NCBI GenBank assembly: GCA_024699855.1
Contig: JAMPIQ010000001.1
Location: 11,222,001 to 11,286,000, forward strand
Source: Aphelenchoides besseyi
Lineage: Eukaryota; Nematoda; Chromadorea; Rhabditida; Aphelenchoididae
Direction: 5' to 3'
Length of the DNA: 64,000 bases
The notes under the pieces were generated by a model that saw nothing but the letters and a program-made list of their open reading frames with translations, was not told where the DNA came from and did no database searches. Position numbers and translations under genes: made by a program. Below are positions 54,115 through 64,000 of this stretch, in pieces (positions within the stretch are counted from its first letter, which is position 1; every line of letters starts with the position of its first letter).

Positions 54115-55523
54115 CTAATTGTCATTATTTTCAGTAGGCTCATCATCATCATCATCCAATGTGAGAGGATCCAAGTCGACTGTAAATCGTAAAATGGCGA
54201 TACAATTGGCTTGCATTCGCCGTAGTTCGAGCATATAATATTGCTTAACAAGCACGCCTTCTTCATTGTTGTTGGGTTCTGGGATGATGTGCTCAACACT
54301 ATGCAGTTGATTGAACTTTGTAGTCTCGAGTATTTCTTTCACTAATTCCTTCACAACCTAGAAATGAACTTAAATTGGGCCTCACAAACAATTCTACTTT
54401 TTTTGACTCAGGTTTGCGTATTTTGAACAAGTACTGACTAGCTATATCGATAATAGGTGGACTTGCCTTTTGAAGCTCTGTAATTTTCCTGCATTCTTTT
54501 CGTATCCAAACAACCAGTTTTTGTAAGCTGAACTGAAATGTCAAACATCTTATGTTCGTACTTAAAAGAATAACTTACTTGCTCGGGTGTGTAATGTTCG
54601 GCATCAAAATTACACAACAAGTCTCTCAGATTGGGGAAAAACGGCATCATTTGAGTAATTTTCGAAACAAGATCATGAGTTTCGCTTAAATCTTTGCAAC
54701 CAATTCGCAACTTCTCAACAGAAGGACATGTAGGGAAATCATCAAAGAAATTATCGTCAATAGTTGCTAAAGCTTTTAGGTAACAAGTTTTTGTCGAGAA
54801 TCTTACCGTCAAACCTTGGAGAGTCTATGCTTCCATTTCCGGCCGCAATCTCTTTAATTTGATGCTTGGCCAGCACCTGTTTTAGTTGGTCTAATCGCGA
54901 TATGATGTGAATTAGCAGGAAACTTACAAAGATTTTCGATGTCCATTCCACTATAATTTAAACAAGTTGAGGTACTTCCGATGAAGTATAGAAGGATTTT
55001 GCATGACCGCGAAGAGAATATAGCTGCTTTCGTACTTGTCTGATGATACCACCGTGATTTTGAGCCTCATCTGCATCGCTAAAAAGATTCAGGCCAACTT
55101 GTCCTAAAACCAAGTTAACTTGAGATACAACGTTAAAAGCAAACCTGTGAAGAACCTGCTAACAGCCGAAAACTCTTCCGCGTGTTTGTATTGGTATCTG
55201 AATAGATCCACGTACTTTACATCCAAGAGTTGATTCCAAGTTTCAATCTCCTTCAGTGTTAACTTGAAGTGTGTTGCCCAAGCGCCCACAATCTTTCCTT
55301 TTGTTGCTGAGACTAAAAACTTGTTGTCGTCGCTGCAGTATTCGAAGATTGCAAACTGGTAGACTCGGTACAATTGAGATGCAAGAAGGAATCCTCGTGA
55401 GATCAGCTGAAGACTATTGCTTAAAAGCGCATGTTATAGAAAACTAACCAAGTATTTGAAAAACTCGAAGGCTGACATCGTATTGTTCCGTGGACGACGG
55501 CACACATATTCGTTTTGATGCAT
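54115..55523 (-). CDS. F-box/LRR-like protein gene (Y copy 2, most complete)
   Basis: Unnamed nematode family of the F-box/leucine-rich-like kind. From ATG 55523: MHQNEYVC, then SAFEFFKYL, joined to LISRGFLLASQLYRVYQFAI, GKIVGAWATHFKLTLKEIE, LFRYQYKHAEEFSAVSRFF, GQVGLNLFSDADE. One further junction (about 55000-55060) is unclear: the direct frame stops at SSEVPQLV, but a 58 bp intron (GTCATG...TTATAG) restores frame. Then EWTSKIF, VLAKHQIKEIAAGNGSI, DDFPTCPSVEKLRIGCKDL, MMPFFPNLRDLLCNFDAEHY (LRR-like), WIRKECRKITELQK, a GC-donor intron (GCAAGT), VVKELVKEILETTKFNQL, ending in an acidic run DDDDDEPTENN at 54115. Function unknown. Confidence 0.55.
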
Positions 55524-55696
55524 AAGCAAAAGTGCTTTTGAGTAAGTAGTTAGTTGTGGCTTGGACATTTTGGTTAAAATGACCAACTGGCCAGTTCGGA
55601 TATTGGTCACAAGTTTCAGGATGCGTTTGTGGCCACGCTGTCACAAGTTACTGGAGAACACTTGACGTTACATCTATTATGCAAATTTGTTCCTAA

Positions 55697-56212
55697 TCAT
55701 TGTTAAGAAGTTATTTGCATCTTGAGATGTAAAGTGAAAAAGTTTTCCGAAAATTTGACTCAAAAGCCAACGATTTTCTTGGCAGCAAAGTTGACGTTAA
55801 CACAAAGTTATGATGAGTGATCTAAGGCGGTTTGTTCTGCAGGCGAAACCTGCGTCGGAAGTTGCGATTCACAACATCCAGAAGCTAATCGACGACTCGA
55901 TTAAGTTTGTCGTAATCACAGGAGCTAGATTGTCTACTAAATTTGCTGAATTCAATTTGTGTTGTTATTGGTTGTCTTAGGTATACCGGCTACGGCCCAG
56001 GAGGAGTGAGACAGGTCGCTGGAACTCCGCATCGACCGATTCAACATTACGAGTTTATGAGTTTGGAGTATCTCAAACGACGTTGCTGAGTTCGAATTTA
56101 CGTCGCACATACACGATTCAATTCAGTTCCGTGTGATATTTCGCATTTAACAGATTTATTTAAAGCACTAAGAAACAACAAATCATACAACAGCAATAAA
56201 CAGAAAAAACAA
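55697..56212. repeat. Duplicated block Z, copy 2
   Basis: Near-identical to 47337-47850. Confidence 0.9.
55810..56089 (+). pseudogene. SIRT4-type sirtuin fragment (Z copy 2)
   Basis: Same as 47452-47731, including the Gly-to-Arg change in the NAD motif, the missing donor and the terminal TGA. Confidence 0.8.
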
Positions 56213-57806
56213 TTATTGACTCGAACCCAACTCATTTAAGAGCCTTTCCAAATTGGCTTTGATTGCATCCACATGATTGTTCAGCTCGTTTGTCGCCCTG
56301 TAGTTGCATCTGCTATCGATTCCACGAAATTCCATTTCTAGTTTCTTCATTTGATTCTTTTCCACCACGATTAATTCATTCGCTTGCTGGATTTTGTCTA
56401 GCAAATTCCACTCATCCAAGCATTTTTTGGTAATATCCCAAAATTTTTCTTGAGGATATCCAAAAAGCAACTTAAGAGGCACAACGTCCCAAGCTAGTTT
56501 GACAGGACCACGCACCGCCCTTTTAACATTTGAATAAGTCGTATACGGAAGTGGCATCAGGTCAACAACGGCAGCGTTATCTGTCGACTCCCACTGACCT
56601 GAAAATGATTGAAGTGCTTTTGGGAAACAAGATTTGTTGTTTTTAATTTTATGTAATAAATATACTGACCACAATTATCTTCATGAAGATCGCCAATGAA
56701 AAAAAGCACATTCAGCAAACGTAATTGGATGAGTGCTTTGATACTGAACTCATTTTTATCGGAAAGGTCACATAGGCGGATAAAATCGTCACGCCAAGTA
56801 GTAGCAATGTATCTAAATTCGAACGTGTAATTATCTTTTTACTATTAGCTTTATAATATGTTTAAAATAGTAAAGTGTACTTACATGGCCGTCTTAGTCC
56901 CTGTGTATTTGGAAGGAAGGATGAACTGAACTGCCGGTCCAACTTCCAGAAGTTCCAAAAGTTTGTATGAAAAAAGCTCAATTATATCCGGAAAAGATGC
57001 TATTGGAGAAAATGCGGTCGAGTCATAGTGATGACATTTAATTGAGTATTTAGTTAGCTGCTCCTCTCCATGAAGCTGGACGCAAGCAATGATGCCTTTA
57101 CGAGTACCACGCATATCGTTTGATCTAGGGTTCCAGTCATACTTGAAGCCGGCTTCTGATGTCCCTCCACGCTTTCCGTGGTTGATAAGGAAGTGATTCT
57201 TCCCAGCATCTGCCATTAATTCGAGAACGCCGTCCGCCCATGACGCAACTTCAGGTTGGTGCTCGCGACGGTAGGAGTCGAAACCGAGGTACACATTAAA
57301 AAAGCCACTTTTCATCAATCTCTGGTGATGTTGGACGGCTCTTTGGGCATTATCAACAACAGGTGCCAACTGCTTTCTGACGGCCTCTACACAACTTCGG
57401 TATTGGACCCAGCATTGAAGTTCTGCATGCTTCTGAAAAAGATTGATTTTATCTTTAAAATATGGACATGATCCTCGTCAAAAAATTTTGCAAGTTCATT
57501 TCAAAAATCGAGAATTTATTGGAACTATTTAACTTACCACAACAATAACTTCTTTGTCCTTTATGCCAGTTTCGTTCAATGTATCAGATCGAATCTTCGA
57601 TCCATTATAAAACAATTCTTGATAACGGTGATCGATGCAAAAAAACCATTTCGATTTCGTCCATCAATTGAGAAATTTCTCTCCCTACAAAATTTAAAAA
57701 TATTAAAGAAGATAAATAAAGAAACAAACCTCGCCGTTTAAAAACTCCATTGGAAATCTCGATGCAGCTTTTCTTCGTGATCACGGAGCTCGATGAACAA
57801 TTTCAT
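56213..57806 (-). pseudogene. Ubiquitin-like/kinase-like gene, copy with two frame breaks
   Basis: Closely related to 38400-39988. All later exons are open and carry replacements (NVYLGFDSYRREHQ, ASWADGVLEL, HYDSTAFSPIASF). Exon 1 has an extra T (TGGAGTTTTTAAAC, giving a TAA), and exon 2 has an extra GA (GGAGAGAAATTT), so the ubiquitin-like part is broken in two places. If these are sequencing indels, the gene would be a second working paralogue. Confidence 0.75.
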
Positions 57807-58183
57807 GACTTAAAAACCTAAAAACCACTGAATGTTTTAAGCTATATGAAAGGAAAAACAATGAAATATGTAACAATATAAATTCAAAGTGTTCGGTCCG
57901 CGGCAATGGACAACAACAATTCATTTTGGAGTAAATAACAATTACAATAACGATAACGCGAGACTGGAACGACCTATCAGTCGGCTTACAACAACGGAAT
58001 GACGACTGATCGGTCGTCAGTGGCGGGGAAGAGGGAAAGTGCAACAAAAAGCCAAAAGAGTTCGGTCTGAGAACGGCGGTTGGTTACAAGGGGCATTTCA
58101 GGTCCGAACCCGAAGTCAAAGTTTTTTGAACGATTTGGCCAAAATAACTTTTTAAAAATTGAGACATTATGTCACATGTAACG

Positions 58184-58954
58184 CTCACACGATTCCCAAC
58201 CACCAACATTACACTTTGCCGCACGCCATTTGTCGTTTGGATTTGACCACTTATTTGATGAAGGTTCTCACCGAACGCAGCTACTCACTCACCACCGTTG
58301 TCAACCCTAAGATTGCTCCTGATGTAAGCTGTAAAATATTCGCACGAATTTCGTTGACCCTTTTGTTTTTAGATCAAAGAGAACTCCGCTTTCTTGCTTT
58401 GCATTTCCGAGAAAAAATGTCCACCGCTGCTTCATCGTTTACGCTCGAGAAACCCTACGGATTGTCCGATGGACAAGACATGATCATTGTAAACGAACTT
58501 TTTCGTTCTCCAGAAGCCCTCTTTCTTGAGTATGGAATCGGCCGGTATCCATGAGACCGCCTACAACTCGATCATGAAGTGTGATGTAAGTGAATGGCAA
58601 ATTAGATGCTTTTAATTCTCGTTCCTGAATTTTAGATCGATATCCGTAAGGACTTGCACGCCAACACCGTCCTTTCATGAGGTATCACCATGTACCCGAA
58701 TATTGACGATCGTATGCAAAAGGAGATTACCACCTTGGCTTCATCGACCATGAAGATCAAGATCATTGCTCCACCAGAGCACAAATACTCCGTCTGGATC
58801 GGTGGCTCTATCTTGGCTTCACTCTCGACATTCCAACAGGGTTGTTTTTACATGAACAGAAACAACTAATCGAATCTACTCGTTCAGATGTGGGTCTTCA
58901 AGTAAGAGTACGACAAATCTGTCTTATCCCACCGTCCACCGCAAACGCGTCTAA
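58184..58954 (+). pseudogene. Actin pseudogene (Y copy 3)
   Basis: Same lesions as the copy at 40366; one extra C near 58929. Confidence 0.85.
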
Positions 58955-59628
58955 GCAAATCGTCTATTCGATCGCACGTCAATTGTTACCTACATCCATT
59001 TTCTGTGTTTTCGTTTAAAAAAATCTCCGTCAAAACTTTCCCCCATTGCTTTGTGCTTAAAATCTATAGACCAGAACTTTTTGCTATATTCAACTAAAAA
59101 TACAATGGTTGTAGTTCATTTCAAACTGTTTGAATTTGATTAGAAGTTTGTTTACGAAAGAATTAGAACGGTTCTTGTTGAGATACTACGAGAAATCAAC
59201 TCGGTTGAACACTTAAGACTTGAACGTAAACCAAACAGGCAATCGAATAAGAACTGCTTGTCAATATAAGGAATGATCTTAAGACTCGACTATTACAGTT
59301 GGTTAATTAACGCTATGGAGTTAAAGCCGTTCATTGATATGAATGAATCGAAAGATTTTGATTGGCATCTAAATACAATTGTTTAGTTCTAAGTGAAAAA
59401 TAAGAATGTTTGAAGTTGTGGCCGTTGTGTAAACCAACTCGCGGCGTCGAAACGATGGTGTTTGTTGTTGCACCGGAAGCTTCGGGAGTTTCGACTGTTC
59501 GATTGTCCGATTTAACTTCGTGATCATTCAATTCGCTTTTACCCAACGAATTTGTACCGTGTAAATAAACTGAAGGCAAAGTAGACGGCGGAACAGATTG
59601 AGCCTGTTGATTGCGAGGAGCAATTCCG

Positions 59629-60020
59629 TTACAAAGTCGACCGACAAGCTCTTGAAACGCAATGTTGTTGGGATTGAAAGAGCAGTGGATTTGCGTTGGC
59701 GAAAAACAACTCAAAGATACTGCAATAGTTGGCATTGTATTCTTGTTGCAGAGCAGTGAGTGGTTGACAATGAGTGTATGAGAATTTGCAGAGACCTTTG
59801 GCTTTGAATTTGACGCTTATTTTAACGAGAATTCTGTTCGCGTCCAGCACACTTTTGGTCGATGAAAACATCTGGACGATATGTTTTGCTGCTGGGGTGT
59901 TTACAAGTGCTAGATATCCAAAACAAGTTGATTTTTTGGCGAATGACACCAAAATTCGTCGACTGCGTTTGTTTCCTCGTCAAAAAACTTTTCGTTTTCG
60001 AGTCTGCTGGTTTGTTTTTT
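59629..60020 (-). CDS. Unidentified ORF (Y copy 3)
   Basis: Copy of 41811-42210 with the shorter A-run, as in copy 2. It lies head to head with the cysteine synthase gene, about 290 bp apart. Confidence 0.3.
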
Positions 60021-60305
60021 GAATTAATAAACTCGCAGAGCACAAATGAGCTACGAATATCGCTAAGTAATTAATCCAAGTGCACCGTTGGCCCATTCGC
60101 TGCCCACAAAAACCCACCATTTGAACTCCCGCAAAACAAGAGGGTTTGCCGTTTTGTCGGCTGTCTGTTGTTATTTCACGGGTGTAAAGAACGAACGTTA
60201 AAAACTTTGCGGAGATTTTTTGGTTTGTTTGCAGCAGCTTCCGAATTTCTTGATTTTATTCGCGACTCCAAAACAATTTCAATCGTTTTTTAATTCAGAA
60301 CTGAA

Positions 60306-61799
60306 ATGGAAGATGGAAAGGAGTGTATTGCCGAAGATGCTTGTGGTTTGATCGGAAACACTCCGATGGTTTATCTTCGCCGGGTTATCGACCGCGATTG
60401 CAAAGCCCGAATCGCCTGTAAATTGGAATATCTGGTTTGTTTTGCGTTCTTTTCGTTCGATCAAACGTTTTGCAGAATCCGGCATGTTCGGTGAAAGATC
60501 GAATCGGATTTTCGATGGTGAAAGAGGCGGAAGAAGCGGGTGAGTGGAAGAAATTTTACAAGCGACTTATACTCTCAGGTAAAATTCGTCCGGGACTTAC
60601 AACTCTGATCGAACCAACAAGGTAGTGAGATTGTAAATTACGAAGAAAATTAGTTTTAGTGGAAATACTGGAATCGCATTGGCATTTACGGCATCTGTTA
60701 AGGTAACAGTTTCGATGTTTCTATTTCGATTGCAATTTAGGGCTACAAACTTATCATCACGATGCCAGCAAGTATGTCCAGTGAACGACGGACGTTGTTG
60801 AGAGCCTATGGTGCAGGTGAAGCGAATTGAACTGAAATGAGAAACGAAAGTTTTTGCAGAATTGGTTCTAACCGATCCGGCAAAAGGAATGCGTGGTGCA
60901 ATTGAACGAGCTCAAGAATTGGCCCGCAACATTCCGAACGCCTACGTTCTTCAACAGGTAAGTTCGATTCCTGTATTTTTGTTCATCGATTTTAGTTCGA
61001 AAATCCGGCAAATCCAAAAATCCACTACGAGGTTGGTTTGAGAACCCACGGTTTTGATTAATCGGTTTGCTTCACACAGACGACTGGTCCGGAGATTTGG
61101 AAACAGACGGGTGGTAAGGTCGACGTCTGTGTGTTTGGTGTCGGAACAGGAGGTTGGTAGACAACGAAAGAAACGACAACAATGTTTTAGGAACAATCAC
61201 TGGTGCGGGTACTTATTTGCGAGAACGAAAACCGGAAATTCGAGTAAGAAAATTTCGAAGCAACATGTCTATTTTGGACGTTTAGATTTTTGCTGTGGAG
61301 CCCGAAGAGTCTGCAGTTTTGAGTGGTTTCATGCCTGGAGCCCACAAAATCCAAGGCATTGGAACGGGCTTTGTTCCGGGCGTTTTGAACACCGAAATGT
61401 ACGAGGAAGCGATTCGTATTCACTCCGATGAAGCGATAATCATGGCGAGACGTTTGGCTCTGGAAGAAGGATTATTATGCGGTTGGTTTCTGTTTGGTTG
61501 TGCTTCTAGTTGTCCGTTTAAAGGAATTTCGAGTGGAGCAAACGTTGCTGCGGCAGTTCGTGTTGCCAAAATGAAAGGAATGGAGGGCAAATTGATTGTC
61601 ACGGTTTTGCCGAGCTTCGGAGAACGATATCTGTACGTAGCGACGTAGTTGTTTCTATGTGATTTCTTGCTTTAGATCATCTGCTCTTTACGCAAGCACG
61701 CGAGACGACGCGTTGAATATGGGCGTTGAATCGTTGGACGAGAATCTGCAACGATTGCGATTGCACGAATTTCCTGAAGTTGATTGTGATTTTGCGTAA
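60306..61799 (+). CDS. Cysteine synthase / O-acetylserine sulfhydrylase-like (CYSL type)
   Basis: PLP-dependent beta-replacing enzyme of the cysteine synthase/cystathionine beta-synthase fold; nematode CYSL proteins use it in cysteine and sulfide/cyanide metabolism. ATG 60306. PLP lysine in [11 protein letters not shown]; substrate loop [43 protein letters not shown]-phosphate glycine loop [49 protein letters not shown]; ending at TAA 61797-61799. About nine short exons, phases consistent; exon 1 is 60306-60434. About 335 residues, with no heme or CBS regulatory domain, so closer to CYSL than to full CBS. Intact; its first exon and lysine exon were copied into blocks Y1 and Y2. Confidence 0.92.
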
Positions 61800-61962
61800 T
61801 TTAAAGTTCAGACATTAGAATCTTTTCGAAGGTTGACAACATTTGTTGAACCGTGTAAATAACATTCGCCTTTCGGTTTTTCTTCTAACGAGTATCGCAA
61901 ACACTCTGTTTTTGTTAATCTTACAGTTTGGCTATAAATCTGTCTTATTGCAATTTGGTTAC

Positions 61963-63087
61963 CTAATTTATTCCCACAAAGTGAACTTGAAAGACTGCAG
62001 AGATTGTCAGGATGATCAAAATAAGATATGAATTCAATGCGATGGCTGTCGATCGTTCATCTCGAACTCGTTGTGCGTGCATTCGAGCGTATTCTTCCGG
62101 TTTGGTCATTGCCGTACAGGAGTTTGGAATTGGACCGATGGTGTTTTCGGAAATCAATTTCAAAAATGACCTCAATTCACATTATTTATCAATTCAAACA
62201 CAAAACTTACATCGAATTCTTGGTATTCAGATTCAGCAAAAACTGCCAACCCTTTGGACCACAGTACTGATCTGACATTCTAAAAGTTGCCGGCTATTGT
62301 CGCTAAGGTATTAAGGTTTACCCGATGTAACATTTGTCGTAGAGAGTAATAGAACGACAAACCTCGTCCAAATTATCTGCCGATCGATCCAACCCGTTTT
62401 GCATCAAATCAGTTACGCTGTTTTGTACCATAAGCGAATAGAAATGACATTCGTTCGAAATGTAATTGCTATGGCGAACCCAACATGGTAAAATGGAAGT
62501 TTGAAATACTGCAAATAAAAGCGATTTACGCTTCGGAAAAGTTTTTTACATCGATCATCAGCCAATGCATCGCAAATTGTATGCCACAGGTTTTGTCCGG
62601 TTTGAACGATTGATTTCGCTCGCGATTCACGACAATGATTCAGACATTTGGTAAAGGAATGATGAGCACTAAATGGGTTTGTGATTAAAAAATTTTTGGG
62701 TTACCTGCAAGCGAACTCAAATCTCGTATAGACGTCCAAACGACCTCCGCTGCTAAACAGATTCTGCAGCGGAGTTATCAAGTTCAAACTCCATTGCTGT
62801 TGAGAGACGTCGGTGAAAAGCGATTGCATTTCGTGCATCTGTAAATGCCAAATTTCAAAAGTACGACTTCTCATCTGGTTACATAATTGTCTTTGCATCG
62901 AAGAACACAGGAATTTGCATCATTTATTTGACTAGGAACTTCCAGAGCAAAGGAAAATGGATTGAAGAAAAGAGTACTGTAAACCAAGTTATCATCTTCC
63001 AATTGGATTCCCAAGTCAAGAGCTCTATTGAACTTACATTGAAGTCAACAGACATTTAGCTGTAAACTTGCGAACAAGAACGACCAT
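61963..63087 (-). CDS. Secreted/membrane Cys-rich protein, CPG4-like
   Basis: ATG 63087 gives a signal peptide spread over two exons (MVVLVRKFTAKCLLTSIT / LFFNPFSFALEVPSQ). Then NSCVLRCKDNY, MHEMQSLFTDVSQQQW, FEFACSAHHSFTKCLNHCRE, LWHTICDALADDRCKKLF, TSILPCWVRHSNYISNECHF, NLDEVCRSITLYDKCYIG, MSDQYCGPKGWQFLLNLN. The last exon has PIPNSCTAMTKPEEYARMHA and a single TM helix (SYLILIILTISAVFQ), ending GIN at 61963. The paired Cys spacing resembles the chondroitin proteoglycan 4 domain of nematodes. About seven exons. One junction near 62521 (exon ending KLFR) lacks a clean in-phase GT donor; a GC donor would fit. Family call moderate. Confidence 0.65.
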
Positions 63088-63099
63088 TTCAGTCAACGG

Positions 63100-63735
63100 T
63101 GAATTTCAGTACGAACATTAAAATCCGAGAGGACGACCAAATGAGTAAAAAAAGAGGTGGTAATAAAACGCTGTGGCCAAAAACGACGCGCAGATTCCGT
63201 TGAGTTTTGGGAATTTAAGTTTGACAACAGCCTTACCACATGCACGGTCAAATTTCCCCTAAGGATATGAGTTCAAACACACGAGTTAATAATCAACACG
63301 TAGTTAAGTGCCACAAACACGTGAGTTTGGTCGTGAGAAAAAGCTCTAGTTTGATGATAAAACAGAGGCACAATAGCAGTTGTCTTAACATTGTTATCGA
63401 GCTATTTGAGAATAGAAAAATTAACGTTGACAACAGCAACTTATTGGAATATAAGATTCCCAATAGTTTCTGATGGTTGTAATCATCGTCTTCTTCAAGT
63501 TCTCCACGTTAGCTCTCAACTACCGCGGCTTATTGCCGCACAACTTTAATCTGTCGAATAAACCGGATGTATTCGTAAACTTTCCAATTCGGTCGTCAAC
63601 ATGACTTCTTGTTCCAACTCAATGACGACGATCGGAGTGTTGCTTTTTGTTTATTAAAAATATAAATTGACAATTAACAACATTTTTATTCCATAATAAT
63701 CAGCAACAATTAACAATACTTGATGACGACGATGG
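63100..63735. other. Intergenic; no gene supported
   Basis: A 77-codon open frame at 63240-63473 has no recognisable features. AT-rich 3' flank of rpl-3 at the right. Confidence 0.4.
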
Positions 63736-63738
63736 GAA

Positions 63739-64000
63739 TCAAGCCTCGGCAACAAAGTCCTTTTTGAGTTTCTGAAACAGTCAAACTGTAATTCGTGTAG
63801 TTCAATGAGGAAACTTACGCCCATAAACGCTTTCTTTTCGGTACTCGTTTGGAAGCGTCCATGTCCGTACTTGGATGAGGTGTCGATCCATTTCAACGCG
63901 ATCTTCTCGTAGGCGAAACGTTTGCCGTGCTTCTGCAGACTCTTACGCAGAGTAATCGGTCGCTTTTTGCTTCCAATGCAACAACCACGAATCATCAAGA
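63739..64000 (-). CDS. rpl-3: 60S ribosomal protein L3 (uL3), C-terminal exons, cut by window end
   Basis: Minus strand enters from the right edge: [46 protein letters not shown], a 46 bp intron, then [10 protein letters not shown] and TGA 63739-63741. This is the highly conserved end of ribosomal protein L3. The 5' part lies beyond position 64000. Confidence 0.95.

Larger units (their letters stand above)
50424..55310. repeat. Duplicated block Y, copy 2
   Basis: Near-identical to 40366-45245. Its left junction differs: here CTCACACGATTCCC follows TTTTCAGCTGCAA, whereas in copies 1 and 3 it follows CATGTAACG of block X. The right side continues uninterrupted into the F-box-like gene start and block Z copy 2. 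Confidence 0.95.
58184..60505. repeat. Duplicated block Y, copy 3 (left part, runs into the real gene)
   Basis: Matches the first 2.3 kb of copies 1 and 2, then continues without a break into the intact cysteine synthase gene. This copy is therefore the likely source locus for the cysteine synthase part. Confidence 0.95.

Overview
The window is nuclear DNA from a nematode, most likely a rhabditid. Evidence: very short introns (about 36-60 bp) with TTTTCAG-type acceptors; acceptor-like sites directly in front of start codons, as expected for spliced-leader trans-splicing; a NOAH/NompA-type PAN-ZP cuticle protein; SLC17, MATH/BTB and CPG4-like nematode families; and a possible two-gene operon. 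The species cannot be read from the sequence.

Layout. 1-17.8 kb: two nearly identical TAF4 genes in opposite orientation form a 1.77 kb inverted repeat around 14.3 kb that holds a decayed DcpS-like decapping gene, an SLC17-type transporter, a gene-poor stretch, a noah-1-like PAN/ZP gene with a 2.5 kb intron (nested gene remnants and a 210 bp MITE), and a LETM1-domain gene. 17.9-32.2 kb: ordinary genes: a GLTP-family lipid transfer protein and a convergent lipid phosphate phosphatase, a C2H2 zinc-finger gene with two defects, a MATH/BTB-like gene, CSN2 followed closely by an MEAF6/EAF6 homologue, and a gene fragment that runs toward a 100 bp assembly gap (32207-32306).

32.3-60.5 kb is a mosaic of recent segmental duplications and mobile DNA. 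A block Z-X-Y is repeated. Z is a sirtuin fragment. X is a gene coding for a ubiquitin-like N-terminus joined to a kinase-like (GDLHEDN) domain; only the copy at 38400-39988 looks intact. Y is a string of gene fragments: actin pseudogene, an unknown ORF, cysteine synthase exon 1, a GOLD-like exon, an unknown membrane/tail ORF and an F-box/LRR-like gene. Into this are set a PIF1/Helitron-type helicase remnant flanked by ~400 bp imperfect inverted repeats and a perfect 9-bp GC hairpin; a 2.1 kb insert carrying the tail of a Polinton/Maverick-type DNA polymerase B and an intact five-exon gene that fuses a TDP-43 N-terminal-like domain to a trypsin-like protease; and a BPI/LBP-family gene. 60.3-64 kb returns to ordinary genes: the intact cysteine synthase that donated the exon in Y, a secreted/membrane CPG4-like gene, and the 3' end of rpl-3.

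Caution: several frame breaks sit in A-runs or dinucleotide runs, and the duplicated copies differ mostly by such indels. Some 'pseudogenes' may therefore be base-calling or assembly errors, and the large near-identical repeats could in part be assembly artefacts.
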